Assembly (NCBI RefSeq): GCF_018390575.1
Contig: NZ_JAHBCJ010000001.1
Location: 248,001-312,000, forward strand
DNA: 64,000 bases
From: Bhargavaea massiliensis
Lineage (GTDB): Bacteria > Bacillota > Bacilli > Bacillales_A > Planococcaceae
Direction of reading: 5' to 3'
Both the position numbers and the translations under genes were made by a program. Of this stretch, positions 7,387 to 21,837 are shown piece by piece (positions within the stretch are counted from its first letter, which is position 1; every line of letters begins with the position of its first letter). The notes under the pieces were generated by a model, which saw only the letters and a list, made by a program, of their open reading frames with translations, was not told the DNA's origin and searched no databases.

Positions 7387-8328
7387 TTATTCTTCCGTAC
7401 GCAGGCCGAGTCCGAGGTCTGTCAGCTTCGCCTTGACCTCTTCGAGAGACTTGCGGCCCAGGTTGCGCACTTTCATCATTTCATCTTCGCTCTTGTTCGC
7501 GAGCTCAAGCACCGTGTTGATGCCGGCACGCTTCAGGCAGTTATAGGAACGGACGCTCAGGTCGAGCTCCTCGATCGTCATCTCGAGGACTTTTTCCTTC
7601 TGGTCTTCTTCCTTCTCTACCATGATCTCTACGGACTGTGCTTCATCCGTGAGGCCGACGAAGATGTTGAGGTGCTCGGTCAGGATCCTGGATCCGAGCG
7701 AGATTGCCTCTTGCGGCCCGATGCTGCCATCGGTCCAGACGTCGAGGGTCAATTTATCGTAATCGGACAGTTGTCCGACACGTGTGTTTTCCACCTGGAA
7801 ATTGACGCGTGAGACTGGGGTGTAAATGGAGTCGATCGGGATCACGCCGATTGGCAGATCTTCACGTTTGTTGCGGTCAGCCGGAACATATCCGCGCCCG
7901 CGTTGTGCATACATGCGCATGCGGAGATGGCCGTTCTTGCCGACAGTTGCAATGTGCAGATCCGGATTGAGGATTTCAACGTCGCTGTCATGCGTGATGT
8001 CTGCGGCCGTTACCTCGTTCTCGCCCTTTACATCGATCTCGATGACTTTTTCATCGTCCGAGTAGATTTTCAGGGCCAATTGCTTCACGTTCAGGATGAT
8101 TGATGCCACATCTTCCACGACGCCGTCAACCGTCGAAAACTCGTGGAGGACTCCGTCAATCTGGATGGATGTAACAGCGGCACCCGGCAGTGAAGATAGA
8201 AGGATCCGGCGCAGGGAATTGCCCAGGGTGGTTCCGTAGCCCCGCTCAAGCGGCTCCACGATGAACTTTCCATAGGTGTTCTCCACAGTCTGTACAGCTT
8301 CAATCCTCGGTTTTTCTATTTCGATCAT
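7387..8328 (-). CDS. rpoA: DNA-directed RNA polymerase subunit alpha
   Basis: 313 residues. The N-terminal dimerisation domain is followed by a linker near residue 230 and the C-terminal domain ([17 protein letters not shown] ... [12 protein letters not shown]) that binds UP elements and activators. It lies between rpsK and rplQ as in B. subtilis. The 133-base gap upstream to rpsK is longer than its neighbours; no clear promoter is seen there. Confidence 0.98.
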   Translation of the reverse strand: MIEIEKPRIEAVQTVENTYGKFIVEPLERGYGTTLGNSLRRILLSSLPGAAVTSIQIDGVLHEFSTVDGVVEDVASIILNVKQLALKIYSDDEKVIEIDVKGENEVTAADITHDSDVEILNPDLHIATVGKNGHLRMRMYAQRGRGYVPADRNKREDLPIGVIPIDSIYTPVSRVNFQVENTRVGQLSDYDKLTLDVWTDGSIGPQEAISLGSRILTEHLNIFVGLTDEAQSVEIMVEKEEDQKEKVLEMTIEELDLSVRSYNCLKRAGINTVLELANKSEDEMMKVRNLGRKSLEEVKAKLTDLGLGLRTEE

Positions 8329-8461
8329 TCAAATTCACCCTCCCTCAAAACGTCCATGAATGGCAGTTCCCTATTGGAAATCGATATACAAGACAACTAT
8401 TGCACTCTCACAAACCAGTTTATCCGTAAATCGTGTTTCTCAATCAATGGACGGACAGCCA

Positions 8462-8860
<399 letters not shown>

Positions 8861-8876
8861 TTACCTCCTTTACTAA

Positions 8877-9242
8877 TTATTTCTTCTTGTTTGCGACTGT
8901 CTTGCGCGGGCCCTTACGGGTACGTGCGTTGTTCTTCGTGTGCTGACCGCGTACAGGAAGGCCGCGGCGGTGGCGGATTCCACGGTTGCTGCCGATTTCC
9001 ATCAGACGCTTGATGTTGAGGTTCGTTTCACGGCGAAGGTCACCTTCAACTTTCAGGCTGTCGATTTGTTCACGGATCTTGTCGAGTTCGGCGTCAGTGA
9101 GATCGCGGACGCGAGTCTCTTCAGAAACGCCTGCACCGGCGAGGATCTTCTGGGAAGTCGTTTTACCGATTCCGTAGATGTAAGTGAGAGCGATGACTAC
9201 GCGCTTTTCGCGCGGTACGTCTACACCAGCAATACGTGCCAT
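8877..9242 (-). CDS. rpsM: 30S ribosomal protein S13
   Basis: 121 residues. Head protein forming intersubunit bridges, with a basic C-terminal tail ([16 protein letters not shown]) reaching the P-site tRNA. The start [14 protein letters not shown] is diagnostic. Confidence 0.98.
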   Translation of the reverse strand: MARIAGVDVPREKRVVIALTYIYGIGKTTSQKILAGAGVSEETRVRDLTDAELDKIREQIDSLKVEGDLRRETNLNIKRLMEIGSNRGIRHRRGLPVRGQHTKNNARTRKGPRKTVANKKK

Positions 9243-9266
9243 ATTATTCGTGCACCTCCTTAAGGT

Positions 9267-9410
<144 letters not shown>

Positions 9411-9415
9411 TTAGA

Positions 9416-9634
9416 TCATTTGTAACGGTATGTGATACGGCCACGGGTCAGATCGTAGGGGGAAAGTTCCACTGTCACACGGTCACCCGGCAAAATCCGG
9501 ATATAGTGCATCCGCATCTTCCCGGAAACGTGCGCAAGGATCGTATGGCCGTTTTCGAGTTCCACTTGAAAATTAGCTCCTGGCAGAGTCTCGACGACCT
9601 TGCCTTCCACTTCGATTAAATCATCTTTCGCCAT
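9416..9634 (-). CDS. infA: Translation initiation factor IF-1
   Basis: 72 residues, one OB fold. It binds the A site of the 30S subunit during initiation. [15 protein letters not shown] at the start and [11 protein letters not shown] at the end are diagnostic. It heads the infA-rpmJ-rpsM-rpsK-rpoA-rplQ run and has a candidate promoter upstream. Confidence 0.98.
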   Translation of the reverse strand: MAKDDLIEVEGKVVETLPGANFQVELENGHTILAHVSGKMRMHYIRILPGDRVTVELSPYDLTRGRITYRYK

Positions 9635-9785
9635 CCATCATCATCCCTTCATGTTAGAATCAGGTCTCTCTTCGTCCCGCTGCGCCCTACCTTCAAACAT
9701 ATGAACGGTCTGCATGAGAGATGTCCGAAAGACTACCAATGGATTCCGCTTCCCTGTCCGAAAAACGGACAAATCCACGGTCCCC

Positions 9786-9814
9786 ATTATACCTTGTTCC
9801 GGACTGCATTGCAT
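9786..9814 (-). promoter_or_regulatory. Candidate promoter for infA-rpmJ-rpsM-rpsK-rpoA-rplQ
   Basis: Perfect TATAAT at 9786-9791 with a poor -35 (ATGCAA, 9809-9814) at 17-base spacing. It would start a leader of about 145 bases before infA. Confidence 0.45.
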
Positions 9815-9846
9815 GGACGGAGTCCCGCCACGCCTGCATTTCCGCG

Positions 9847-9881
9847 CCATGTCCGCCGTTCGCAGCGGTCGGCGGACATGG
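9847..9881. repeat. Perfect 12-bp inverted repeat downstream of adk
   Basis: Arms CCATGTCCGCCG (9847-9858) and CGGCGGACATGG (9870-9881) with an 11-base loop. Neither strand has a T-run after it, so it is not a standard terminator. It may still slow transcription after adk, or bind a protein near the infA promoter. Confidence 0.75.
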
Positions 9882-9932
9882 TCTGCCGTCACATGCCATA
9901 AAACAGGATCGTCTCGCCTCCCCGGCACGGGT

Positions 9933-11927
<1,995 letters not shown>

Positions 11928-11928
<1 letters not shown>

Positions 11929-12368
11929 CAGATCACCTCGACGGAGCCGCCTGCGTTCTCGATGGCCTCTTTAGCGGAAGCAGAGAATTTGTGAGCCTGT
12001 ACAGTAAGCTTTTTCTCAAGCTGACCGTTGCCGAGGATCTTAATGCCGGACTTTTCCTTGCTCACAATGCCTGTTTCGAGCAGGAGAGCAGGAGTGACTT
12101 CCGTGCCTTCTTCGAAGCGGTTAAGCGTTTCGAGGTTCACGATGGCATATTCCTTGCGGTTGATGTTCGTGAATCCGCGCTTAGGCAGGCTCTGGAAAAG
12201 AGGCATCTGGCCACCTTCGAAGCCGAGGCGTACACCGCCGCCGGAACGCGAGTTTTGACCGTTTGCACCGCGGCCGGACGTCTTGCCGTTGCCCGAACCA
12301 GGTCCACGGCCCACACGGTTGCGTTCTTTGCGGGATCCTTTTGCAGGTTTCAGTTCATGCAGTTTCAT
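11928..12368 (-). CDS. rplO: 50S ribosomal protein L15
   Basis: 146 residues. Late-assembling large-subunit protein; the glycine-rich N-terminus ([18 protein letters not shown]) threads into 23S rRNA. Coupled to secY by stop-start overlap. Confidence 0.98.
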
Positions 12369-12401
12369 TTGACTGGCACCTCCTTATGGTTTGATGAAAG
12401 A

Positions 12402-12581
12402 TTAGTTTTCTTTAACTTCGACGAGATGGCCGACTTTGTTCAGCATGCCGCGGATTGCAGCATTGTCTTCGTGTTCGACCGTTTGGTTTGTCTTGCGCAG
12501 ACCGAGAGCTTCAACCGTCTTGCGTTGATCCGGTTTTGCTCCGATCACGCTCTTCTTAAGGGTGATTTCGAGCTTAGCCAT
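12402..12581 (-). CDS. rpmD: 50S ribosomal protein L30
   Basis: 59 residues, beginning [20 protein letters not shown] and ending [10 protein letters not shown]. Standard short bacterial L30, placed between rpsE and rplO as in all Firmicutes spc operons. ATG at 12581 with a good ribosome site; stop TAA at 12402-12404. Confidence 0.97.
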   Translation of the reverse strand: MAKLEITLKKSVIGAKPDQRKTVEALGLRKTNQTVEHEDNAAIRGMLNKVGHLVEVKEN

Positions 12582-12594
12582 TAGTTTTCCCCCC

Positions 12595-13092
12595 TCAACC
12601 CAGCAGTTCTTCTACAGATTTGCCACGGAGTTTTGCAACTTCCTCGGCACGCTTGAGGTCCTGGAGACCTGCGATCGTAGCACGGATGACGTTGATCGGC
12701 GTGTTGGATCCGAGGGACTTCGAAAGGATGTCCGTGATGCCTGCAAGTTCAAGTACTGCGCGGACTGGGCCGCCGGCGATAACACCGGTACCAGGAGCAG
12801 CAGGTTTGATGAAGACGGAGCCTGCACCGAAACGTCCGGTCACTTCGTGTGGCGTTGTGCCGTTGACCATAGGAACGTTGACGAGGTTCTTTTTCGCATC
12901 CTCGACTGCCTTGCGGATTGCATCCGGAACTTCCTGTGCCTTACCTGTACCAAAACCGACACGGCCATTCTTGTCGCCGACGACGACGAGTGCCGTGAAG
13001 CGGAAACGACGTCCGCCCTTTACGACTTTCGCTACGCGGTTGATCGTTACTACGCGTTCTTCGAACTCACTTTTCACTTCATTGCGACGCAT
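12595..13092 (-). CDS. rpsE: 30S ribosomal protein S5
   Basis: 165 residues. Sits near the mRNA entry channel and affects decoding accuracy. It has a double-stranded RNA-binding fold at the N-terminus ([20 protein letters not shown]) followed by the S5 C-terminal domain. The spectinomycin-contact loop ([10 protein letters not shown]) looks wild type. Confidence 0.98.
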   Translation of the reverse strand: MRRNEVKSEFEERVVTINRVAKVVKGGRRFRFTALVVVGDKNGRVGFGTGKAQEVPDAIRKAVEDAKKNLVNVPMVNGTTPHEVTGRFGAGSVFIKPAAPGTGVIAGGPVRAVLELAGITDILSKSLGSNTPINVIRATIAGLQDLKRAEEVAKLRGKSVEELLG

Positions 13093-13115
13093 GTGTATGG
13101 GTCCCTCCTTTTTAA

Positions 13116-13475
13116 TTAGAATTCGAGTCCGTTTTCACGGGCTGCATCTGCCAGAGCCTTCACACGGCCGTGATAGAGGTAACCCCCACGGTCGAAGACG
13201 ACAGATTTGATGTTCTTTTCAACAGCTGCCTTGGCGATGGATTCGCCGACTTTCACTGCTGCTTCAGTGTTCGAAGTGGAACCTTCGAAACCTTTGTCCA
13301 TTGTGGACGCACTTGCGAGTGTCACACCGTTTGCATCATCGATCAGCTGAGCATAGATATGCTTGTTGGACCGGAAGATGTTCAGGCGCGGACGCTCGGC
13401 AGTGCCACTGATCTTGGAACGCACACGTGCATGGCGCTTTTTGCGGACCTGGTTCTTGTCCTGTTTCGTAATCAT
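13116..13475 (-). CDS. rplR: 50S ribosomal protein L18
   Basis: 119 residues from the ATG at 13475 ([20 protein letters not shown]). The frame extends to a GTG at 13484, but that GTG lies inside the AAGGAG site, so the ATG is the start; this matches the MITK start in B. subtilis. L18 binds 5S rRNA. Confidence 0.97.
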   Translation of the reverse strand: MITKQDKNQVRKKRHARVRSKISGTAERPRLNIFRSNKHIYAQLIDDANGVTLASASTMDKGFEGSTSNTEAAVKVGESIAKAAVEKNIKSVVFDRGGYLYHGRVKALADAARENGLEF

Positions 13476-13506
13476 CGTGGTCACTCCTTTCGATGCCTAT
13501 GCGGCA

Positions 13507-14046
13507 TTATTTACCTGTCTTACCTTCTTTGCGGCGGACTTGTTCGCCTTCGTAGCGGATCCCTTTGCCTTTGTACGGCTCAGGCGGGCGTACGGCACGG
13601 ATGTTGGAAGCGAGCGCGCCGACGTGCTCTTTGTTGTAACCGCGGACGATGACTTTCGTGTTCGAAGGAACTTCGATTTCCACGCCTTCTTCAGGTGTGA
13701 ACTCGACCGGGTGGGAGTAACCGACGTTCAGGACGAGCTTGTTGCCCTGTTTTTGCGCACGGTAACCGACACCAACGAGCTCGAGGGACTTTTCGAAGCC
13801 TTTCGAGACGCCTTCGACCATGTTGTTCAGGAGCGAACGGGTCGTTCCGTGGATCGCGCGGTGTTCTTTGTTGTCGGACGGGCGTGTGAATGTGATCACG
13901 TTGCCGTCCTGGTTGATTGTGATGTCACTGCTCAGTTTGCGAGTGAGTTCGCCTTTCGGGCCTTTGACCGTGACCGTGTTGTCATCCGCAATGGTGACAG
14001 TCACGCTTTCAGGCACTTCGATCAGCTTATTGCCAATACGGGACAT
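13507..14046 (-). CDS. rplF: 50S ribosomal protein L6
   Basis: 179 residues, two repeated L6 folds. Located near the base of the L7/L12 stalk and the factor-binding centre. The C-terminal signature [14 protein letters not shown] is present. Confidence 0.98.
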   Translation of the reverse strand: MSRIGNKLIEVPESVTVTIADDNTVTVKGPKGELTRKLSSDITINQDGNVITFTRPSDNKEHRAIHGTTRSLLNNMVEGVSKGFEKSLELVGVGYRAQKQGNKLVLNVGYSHPVEFTPEEGVEIEVPSNTKVIVRGYNKEHVGALASNIRAVRPPEPYKGKGIRYEGEQVRRKEGKTGK

Positions 14047-14076
14047 GTGTGTGCACCTCCATTCGTTTGTAGCAGA

Positions 14077-14475
14077 TTACCAGACGTATGCGACGACTTC
14101 GCCGCCGACTTTCTTCGCACGTGCTTCTTTGTCGGTGATGACACCGTGAGAAGTCGAGACGAGGGCGATGCCCAGGCCGTTCAGGACTTTAGGGATTTCG
14201 CTAGTCTTTGCGTAGACGCGCAGACCCGGCTTCGAAATACGCTTCAGGCCCGTGATGACACGTTCGTTGTCCTGGCCGTATTTGAGGAAGATCCGGATGA
14301 TCCCCTGCTTATCATCTTCGATATATTCAACATCGCGGACAAAACCTTCGCGTTTCAGGATTTCGGCGATCTCTTTTTTCATGTTGGAAGCAGGAACTTC
14401 CAGTTTTTCATGGCGTACCATGTTGGCGTTACGGATACGCGTAAGCATATCTGCGATCGGATCACTCATAGTCAT
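14077..14475 (-). CDS. rpsH: 30S ribosomal protein S8
   Basis: 132 residues, identical in length to B. subtilis S8. Central-domain assembly protein. [16 protein letters not shown] at the start; the first ATG is nine bases from AGGAGG and is preferred over the third codon. Confidence 0.98.
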   Translation of the reverse strand: MTMSDPIADMLTRIRNANMVRHEKLEVPASNMKKEIAEILKREGFVRDVEYIEDDKQGIIRIFLKYGQDNERVITGLKRISKPGLRVYAKTSEIPKVLNGLGIALVSTSHGVITDKEARAKKVGGEVVAYVW

Positions 14476-14505
14476 TGTGTTGTACCTCCTTCCCAGGTAT
14501 AGGGA

Positions 14506-15250
<745 letters not shown>

Positions 15251-15277
15251 CAGGAGTACCTCCTTCCTCTAAGTCGC

Positions 15278-15613
15278 TTATTTCTTGTATGGGTCAGCAA
15301 TGATTTCGCCCGATTTCTTGGAAACGCGGACTGTGACCATTTTGCCGTCTTGTTCTACTTCTTTGTAGCCGATGCGAGTCGGTTCGCCCGATTTCGGATC
15401 AAGCAGCATGACGTTGGAAACGTGGATTGGAGCTTCTTTGCTCACGATGCCGCCCTGTGGGCTTTCCTGGTTCGGCTTCGTGTGCTTTTTGATGATGTTG
15501 ACACCTTCCACGATGACACGGTCTTTCTTAGGGAATGCAGCAAGGATGACGCCGGTTTTCCCTTTGTCTTTTCCTGTGATCACCTGGACTTTATCACCTT
15601 TTTTAACGTGCAT
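15278..15613 (-). CDS. rplX: 50S ribosomal protein L24
   Basis: 111 residues, slightly longer than the roughly 103 of B. subtilis. Assembly initiator with an N-terminal KOW motif ([19 protein letters not shown]). ATG with AGGAGG upstream. Confidence 0.98.
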   Translation of the reverse strand: MHVKKGDKVQVITGKDKGKTGVILAAFPKKDRVIVEGVNIIKKHTKPNQESPQGGIVSKEAPIHVSNVMLLDPKSGEPTRIGYKEVEQDGKMVTVRVSKKSGEIIADPYKK

Positions 15614-15649
15614 TCTCTTGCACCTCCTTGGTTGGCACTACCCTATGGA

Positions 15650-16018
15650 TTAAAGAACTTCCGGAGCGAGGGAAATGATTTTCATGAAGTTGTTGTCGCG
15701 CAGCTCACGTGCGACAGGTCCGAAGATACGCGTGCCGCGTGGGCCCTTGTCATCACGGATGATGACGCATGCGTTCTCGTCGAACTTGATGTAAGATCCG
15801 TCTTTGCGGCGGACACCGCTCTTTGTACGGACGACAACCGCCTTCACGACGTCACCTTTCTTAACAACGCCGCCGGGTGTTGCTTTCTTGACGGTGCAGA
15901 CGACGATGTCGCCGATGTTCGCTGTCTTACGGCCGGAACCGCCGAGCACTTTGATCGTGAGGACTTCACGGGCGCCGGAGTTGTCAGCGACTTTCATACG
16001 ACTCTCTTGTTGGATCAT
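15650..16018 (-). CDS. rplN: 50S ribosomal protein L14
   Basis: 122 residues, highly conserved. Forms an intersubunit bridge and the docking face for Rsf[19 protein letters not shown] is the classic N-terminus. Confidence 0.98.
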   Translation of the reverse strand: MIQQESRMKVADNSGAREVLTIKVLGGSGRKTANIGDIVVCTVKKATPGGVVKKGDVVKAVVVRTKSGVRRKDGSYIKFDENACVIIRDDKGPRGTRIFGPVARELRDNNFMKIISLAPEVL

Positions 16019-16049
16019 TGAGGGTACCTCCTCTCAAGTTAAATTCCGA

Positions 16050-16313
16050 TCAGATGATAACCGCTTTTTCAACGACCTCTACAAGGCGGAAACGCTTCGT
16101 AGCGGAAAGCGGACGAGTTTCCATAATGCGGACGATGTCGCCTGTTTTTGCAACATTGTTTTCATCATGGGCTTTATATTTTTTCGAGTATTTTACACGC
16201 TTGCCGATGACAGGGTGTTTCTTGTAAGTCTCGACAACGACCGTGACTGTCTTATCCATTTTGTCGGAAACGACGCGGCCTGTGTAAACTTTGCGTTGGT
16301 TACGCTCAGACAT
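16050..16313 (-). CDS. rpsQ: 30S ribosomal protein S17
   Basis: 87 residues, OB fold, primary binder of the 16S 5' domain. N-terminus [19 protein letters not shown]. Confidence 0.98.
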   Translation of the reverse strand: MSERNQRKVYTGRVVSDKMDKTVTVVVETYKKHPVIGKRVKYSKKYKAHDENNVAKTGDIVRIMETRPLSATKRFRLVEVVEKAVII

Positions 16314-16331
16314 GCTTGCAGCCTCCTTTTA

Positions 16332-16956
<625 letters not shown>

Positions 16957-16958
16957 GA

Positions 16959-17615
16959 TCAGTTGCCTCCTTCCTCGGATTTCTTCTTCTCAGGAAGGAC
17001 TTCACCGCGGTAGATCCATACTTTTACGCCGAGCTTGCCGTATGTTGTATCGGCTTCCGCGTGAGCGTAGTCGATGTCGGCACGGAGTGTATGGAGCGGT
17101 ACAGTACCTTCGCTGTAGTGTTCGGCACGGGCGATGTCGGCGCCGCCGAGGCGTCCCGATACCATTGTGCGGATCCCTTTAGCGCCTGCACGCATTGTGC
17201 GCTGGATCGCTTGTTTTTGAGCACGGCGGAACGATGCACGCTGTTCAAGCTGGCGGGCGATGTTTTCTGCGACAAGTTTCGCATCAAGATCTGCACGCTT
17301 CACTTCAACAATGTTGATGTGCACACGCTTGCCTGTAAGAGCGTTGAGTTGTTTGCGGAGCGCTTCAACTTCGGAACCGCCCTTCCCGATCACCATGCCG
17401 GGCTTCGCTGTATGGATCGTGATGTTCACACGGTTCGCAGCACGCTCGATCTCTACCTGAGACAGGGAAGCGTCTTTCAGGCGCTCATCGATATACTCGC
17501 GAATCTTAAGGTCTTCATGGAGAAGAGTTGCATAGTCTTTTTCTGCATACCATTTCGACTCCCAGTCACGGATGACTCCGAGTCGCATACCATTTGGATG
17601 TACTTTTTGACCCAC
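16959..17615 (-). CDS. rpsC: 30S ribosomal protein S3
   Basis: 218 residues. Head protein at the mRNA entry channel with a KH domain ([18 protein letters not shown] near residue 80). Two bases separate its stop from rplP. Confidence 0.98.
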   Translation of the reverse strand: MGQKVHPNGMRLGVIRDWESKWYAEKDYATLLHEDLKIREYIDERLKDASLSQVEIERAANRVNITIHTAKPGMVIGKGGSEVEALRKQLNALTGKRVHINIVEVKRADLDAKLVAENIARQLEQRASFRRAQKQAIQRTMRAGAKGIRTMVSGRLGGADIARAEHYSEGTVPLHTLRADIDYAHAEADTTYGKLGVKVWIYRGEVLPEKKKSEEGGN

Positions 17616-17618
17616 GAA

Positions 17619-17963
17619 TTATCCCTCCTTCTTCTCGGATACCACTACTGTGATGTGGCTAGTACGTTTGTTGATTGCAGTTGCACGGCCTTGTGCACGA
17701 GGACGGAAACGCTTGAGCGTCGGACCTTCGTCTACAAAGACTTCGCTGACGACGAGGTTGTTGATGTCCAGGTCGTAGTTGTGCTCTGCGTTGGCAATTG
17801 CGGATTTCAATACTTTTTCGACAACCGGCGATGCGGCTTTCGGTGTAAGTCGCAGGATTGCGACCGCTTCACCCACTTGCTTGCCCCGGATCAGGTCGAC
17901 GACCAAACGGACTTTGCGAGGAGCAATCCGGATTGTGCGGGCTACGGCTTTTGCTTGTTGCAT
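17619..17963 (-). CDS. rplV: 50S ribosomal protein L22
   Basis: 114 residues. Its beta hairpin ([16 protein letters not shown]) lines the exit tunnel near the macrolide site and looks intact. [17 protein letters not shown] start. Confidence 0.98.
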   Translation of the reverse strand: MQQAKAVARTIRIAPRKVRLVVDLIRGKQVGEAVAILRLTPKAASPVVEKVLKSAIANAEHNYDLDINNLVVSEVFVDEGPTLKRFRPRAQGRATAINKRTSHITVVVSEKKEG

Positions 17964-17982
17964 CAGGAGTACCTCCTCTCAA

Positions 17983-18261
17983 TTAGCGTTTCGTTTTCTT
18001 ATCGTCGGCTCCATGACCGCGGTAAGTGCGTGTAGGTGCGAATTCACCCAGTTTGTGGCCGACCATGTCTTCCGTTACGTAAACCGGTACATGTTTGCGT
18101 CCGTCATAGACAGCAATCGTGTTGCCGACGAAGTTCGGGAAGATTGTAGAGCGGCGGGACCAAGTTTTAATGACCTGCTTCTTTTCGTTTTCGTTCTGAA
18201 CTTCGACCTTTTTCATGAGATGATCATCCACAAAAGGTCCTTTTTTCAAGCTGCGACCCAT
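17983..18261 (-). CDS. rpsS: 30S ribosomal protein S19
   Basis: 92 residues from the ATG at 18261 ([18 protein letters not shown]). The open frame continues 12 codons upstream, but GGGAGG lies seven bases before this ATG and the resulting length is that of B. subtilis S19. Confidence 0.98.
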   Translation of the reverse strand: MGRSLKKGPFVDDHLMKKVEVQNENEKKQVIKTWSRRSTIFPNFVGNTIAVYDGRKHVPVYVTEDMVGHKLGEFAPTRTYRGHGADDKKTKR

Positions 18262-18321
18262 TTTGGTACCTCCCTCCGTGATTGCCCGGCGGCCCACCCC
18301 GTGAACCGCTGAGAAACCACA

Positions 18322-19152
18322 TTATTTTTTGCGGCGACGAATGATATAGTCGTCCGATTTGTTTTTCTTCTTGCGGGTTTTGAGACCAAGTGCCGGCTTG
18401 CCCCAAGGCGTGACCGGAGACGGACGTCCGATTGGCGCGCGGCCTTCGCCACCACCGTGCGGGTGATCGTTCGGGTTCATGACGGATCCGCGTACTGTCG
18501 GGCGCTTGCCGAGCCAGCGGGAGCGTCCTGCTTTACCGATGTTGATCAGTTCGTGCTGTTCGTTGCCGACCTGGCCGATTGTCGCGCGGCATGTGCCGAG
18601 GATCATGCGGACTTCGCCGGACTGGAGGCGTACGATGACGTACTTGCCTTCTTTACCGAGAACCTGAGCGGATGTACCCGCGGAACGGACAAGCTGCCCG
18701 CCTTTGCCAGGCTTCAGTTCGATGTTGTGGATCGTTGCACCCATCGGAATATTTTCGAGCGGGAGTGCGTTCCCCACTTTGATGTCTGCTTCAGGACCGG
18801 ACATGATTTCCATGCCGACCTTGAGGCCTTTAGGAGCGAGGATGTAACGCTTTTCCCCGTCCACGTAGTTGATCAGTGCGATGTTCGCAGAACGGTTCGG
18901 ATCGTATTCGATCGTAGCAACGCGTCCCGGAATGCCATCTTTCCGACGTTGGAAGTCGATGACACGGTATTGGCGCTTGTGGCCGCCACCTTGATGGCGG
19001 ACTGTCGTACGGCCTTGGTTGTTACGGCCGCCCTTGCGGTGTTTAGGCGCGAGGAGCGATTTTTCCGGCTTGTCAGTTGTGATCTCTGCAAAGTCGGAAG
19101 CCGTCATGTTACGTCGGCCGTTGGAAGTTGGTTTATACTTCTTGATCGCCAT
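18322..19152 (-). CDS. rplB: 50S ribosomal protein L2
   Basis: 276 residues. Core protein near the peptidyl transferase centre; the histidine-containing loop [14 protein letters not shown] near residue 225 is intact. Confidence 0.98.
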   Translation of the reverse strand: MAIKKYKPTSNGRRNMTASDFAEITTDKPEKSLLAPKHRKGGRNNQGRTTVRHQGGGHKRQYRVIDFQRRKDGIPGRVATIEYDPNRSANIALINYVDGEKRYILAPKGLKVGMEIMSGPEADIKVGNALPLENIPMGATIHNIELKPGKGGQLVRSAGTSAQVLGKEGKYVIVRLQSGEVRMILGTCRATIGQVGNEQHELINIGKAGRSRWLGKRPTVRGSVMNPNDHPHGGGEGRAPIGRPSPVTPWGKPALGLKTRKKKNKSDDYIIRRRKK

Positions 19153-19194
19153 TGTTTTCCCTCCTCATTGTTTTATCGGTTCAGAGCGTAAAAC

Positions 19195-19479
19195 TTACGC
19201 TTCGAAAAGTTCGATGTCTTTAGAGTCAGCCGTCAGTTTGACGATGGCTTTGCGGCGTTTGTTCGTGTATCCGCCAAAACGGCCCATACGCTTGAACTTG
19301 CCTTTGACGTTCATGATGTTGACTTTTTCGACCTTGACACCGAAGACTTCTTCGACGGCCTGTTTGACCTGTGTCTTGTTGGCGCGAACGTCTACATCGA
19401 ATGTGTACTTCTTGTCTTCCATCGCCTGTGCGGAACGCTCGGTAATGACCGGACGCTTCAATACATCACGTGCATCCAT
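19195..19479 (-). CDS. rplW: 50S ribosomal protein L23
   Basis: 94 residues. Exit-tunnel docking site for trigger factor and SRP. Its ATG overlaps the rplD stop by one base (TAATG). Confidence 0.97.
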   Translation of the reverse strand: MDARDVLKRPVITERSAQAMEDKKYTFDVDVRANKTQVKQAVEEVFGVKVEKVNIMNVKGKFKRMGRFGGYTNKRRKAIVKLTADSKDIELFEA

Positions 19480-20102
19480 TAACCAAGCACCTCCTCTACT
19501 TTTTCGACCGCGGATTTTGTCATGACGAGCTTGTCATGGCCTACCAGGTCGAGGACGTTGATGCCGTTTGCGGAGACGACTGTGACGCCCGGGATGTTGC
19601 GCGCGGACAGTGCCACATTTTCATCGAGCTCTGCAGTGACGAACAATGCTTTCTTGTCGACGGAAAGATCTTTCAGGACCTGAACGAATGCTTTCGTCTT
19701 TGGTGCGTCGAAAGTCAGTGCGTCGAGTACGACGAGGCTTTCTTCGCGGACTTTCGCAGAAAGTGCCGAACGGAGTGCCAGACGGCGGACTTTCCTAGGA
19801 AGCTTGTAGCTGTAGCTGCGTGGAACCGGACCGAATACGGTACCGCCTCCGCGCCATTGCGGGGAGCGGGTAGAGCCTTGGCGTGCGCGGCCAGTGCCTT
19901 TTTGGCGCCATGGCTTGCGGCCGCCGCCTGCTACTTCTCCGCGCTGCTTTGTTTTGTGGTTACCCTGGCGCAGGGATGCGCGCTGGGAGATGATCGCTTC
20001 AAAAAGAACGGCTTCGTTCGGCTCGATTCCGAATACGGATTCGCTCAGTTCAACTTCGCCGACGGAAGCGCCAGTTTGATTAAGTACGGATACTTTTGGC
20101 AT
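19479..20102 (-). CDS. rplD: 50S ribosomal protein L4
   Basis: 207 residues. Globular part plus a tunnel loop ([20 protein letters not shown] near residue 60), the site of macrolide-resistance changes, here normal. Coupled to rplW. Confidence 0.98.
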   Translation of the reverse strand: MPKVSVLNQTGASVGEVELSESVFGIEPNEAVLFEAIISQRASLRQGNHKTKQRGEVAGGGRKPWRQKGTGRARQGSTRSPQWRGGGTVFGPVPRSYSYKLPRKVRRLALRSALSAKVREESLVVLDALTFDAPKTKAFVQVLKDLSVDKKALFVTAELDENVALSARNIPGVTVVSANGINVLDLVGHDKLVMTKSAVEKVEEVLG

Positions 20103-20120
20103 TGTGTTGTCCTCCTTTCC

Positions 20121-20747
20121 TTATTTCTTGAGGGATGCGCGTACTTTTACGAGCGACTTGCGTGCGCCCGGCACATTCCCTTTGACGAGGAGCAGGTTAC
20201 GCTCTGCGTCAACTTTCACAATTTCGAGGTTTTGGATCGTTACGGTGTCGGTACCCATGCGGCCTGGGGACTTCATTCCCTTGAAGACGCGTGCCGGGTC
20301 AACCGGACCAAGCGAACCAGGTGCGCGGTGGAAGTGGGAACCGTGGCTCATCGGTCCGCGGGAGTGCCCGTGGCGCTTGATGACACCTTGGAATCCTTTA
20401 CCTTTTGTTACACCTGTAATATCGACGAAATCGCCAGCTGCGAAAATTTCTACGTTGACTTCCTGACCAACTTCATAATCGGCCGTGTCCTCTCCGCGGA
20501 ATTCGCGAACGAAGCGCTTAGGCGCAGTTTCTGCTTTTGCCGCATGGCCTTTTTCCGGTTTGTTCGCGAGCTTTTCGCGCTTGTCTTCGAAGCCGATCTG
20601 GACTGCTGCGTAGCCGTCCGTTTCTGCTGTCTTCTTTTGAAGGACAACGTTTGGTGCCGCTTCGATGACAGTTACCGGGATCAGATCGCCGTTTTCAGCG
20701 AAGACTTGTGTCATGCCGATCTTTCTACCCAAGATTCCTTTGGTCAT
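20121..20747 (-). CDS. rplC: 50S ribosomal protein L3
   Basis: 208 residues. [16 protein letters not shown] start. Assembly initiator; the loop [14 protein letters not shown] near the peptidyl transferase centre is intact. Confidence 0.98.
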   Translation of the reverse strand: MTKGILGRKIGMTQVFAENGDLIPVTVIEAAPNVVLQKKTAETDGYAAVQIGFEDKREKLANKPEKGHAAKAETAPKRFVREFRGEDTADYEVGQEVNVEIFAAGDFVDITGVTKGKGFQGVIKRHGHSRGPMSHGSHFHRAPGSLGPVDPARVFKGMKSPGRMGTDTVTIQNLEIVKVDAERNLLLVKGNVPGARKSLVKVRASLKK

Positions 20748-20790
20748 TCGTCACACCTCCTGTAATCTGTGTGTTTTTATTTTGTGTTGA

Positions 20791-21215
<425 letters not shown>

Positions 21216-21228
21216 ACCAACATTCCGT

Positions 21229-21257
21229 ATTATACACAAAACGGAAGAGCCTCGCAA
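21229..21257 (-). promoter_or_regulatory. SigA promoter of the S10-spc operon
   Basis: TTGCGA (21252-21257), 17-base spacer, TATAAT (21229-21234). A six-base inverted repeat CTCGCA/TGCGAG (21251-21271) covers the -35 box. Confidence 0.75.
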
Positions 21258-21750
21258 GCACTACGTGCGAGATTCTTTGTTGGACCTTAGAATTATATAA
21301 CGGTTTGGCTCAGGATGCAATCGGTAAGGGAAGAGTCGGAATATTGGGTTGCCGGGAGCGAGGTTGTTATATGGAAGGAAGTCGGTCCAAACTAGCTTTC
21401 ATAAATGAATTACCTGATTTCCGTTCAGGGCGGCATTTATTTGAAAGGAGCTCTCCGCGCTTCAAGCTTAATCGCTCCCGGTAGCTTTGATGTACAAAAA
21501 AGCTCCGGAAATATGGGGCCACTGAAAAGCTGAAGTCCCAAGTGGCGTTTTCGTCATTCGTGAGGTCAATTTCATCATATAAGCCTCCCGTTTCGTCATT
21601 CATGGTCGGCACCTTAGCGAATGACAAAACCGCTACAGATGAACCACGCGCTACCCCTAAATAAACTCTGACGCTTTTGCCCGCAGAAACCATCTTCGCA
21701 CGGTCCCGTCTCCGGACTATGACAACTTCCCCGGTAAGGGAGTCTCTCAG
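21258..21750. other. Gene-free spacer between the antiporter terminator and the S10 promoter
   Basis: About 490 bases without a credible gene. A 139-codon minus-strand frame begins inside the antiporter terminator and has no ribosome site. The spacer contains three 21-base units (21549-21611), a hairpin GCCACT/AGTGGC at 21519-21546 and a sequence around 21415-21480 that looks like a worn interspersed repeat. Confidence 0.6.
21549..21611 (-). repeat. Three tandem 21-base repeats (ATGACGAAA-type)
   Basis: On the minus strand ATGACGAAA, ATGATGAAA and ATGACGAAA recur at exact 21-base spacing (cores at 591-599, 570-578 and 549-557 of 21000). One frame would read heptads MTKxxxx. No ribosome site. 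Confidence 0.55.
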
Positions 21751-21802
21751 AAAAAGAAAAACTGCAGACAAATGAGCAATACGCACTCAGTTTGTCTGCA
21801 GT
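21751..21802 (-). terminator. Terminator after the antiporter-family gene
   Basis: Perfect 12-bp stem ACTGCAGACAAA/TTTGTCTGCAGT (21761-21772 with 21791-21802), then TTTTCTTTTT on the minus strand. Confidence 0.9.
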
Positions 21803-21837
21803 CCGGTCCCCGGCTTCCCGGAGCTTTTTCTATTCCC

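Larger units (their letters stand above)
9635..9932. other. Spacer between adk and infA, lacking map
   Basis: In B. subtilis this interval carries methionine aminopeptidase (mapA) and a small KOW protein; here it has 298 bases and no credible gene. It holds a 12-bp inverted repeat (9847-9881), a -10-like TATAAT (9786-9791) and a 6-bp hairpin TGTCCG/CGGACA at 9755-9771. Confidence 0.8.

Noticed and set aside
21367-21786. 139-codon minus-strand frame between the antiporter gene and rpsJ
   Set aside because: It begins inside the antiporter terminator, has no ribosome site, and runs through a 21-base repeat array and a probable interspersed repeat.
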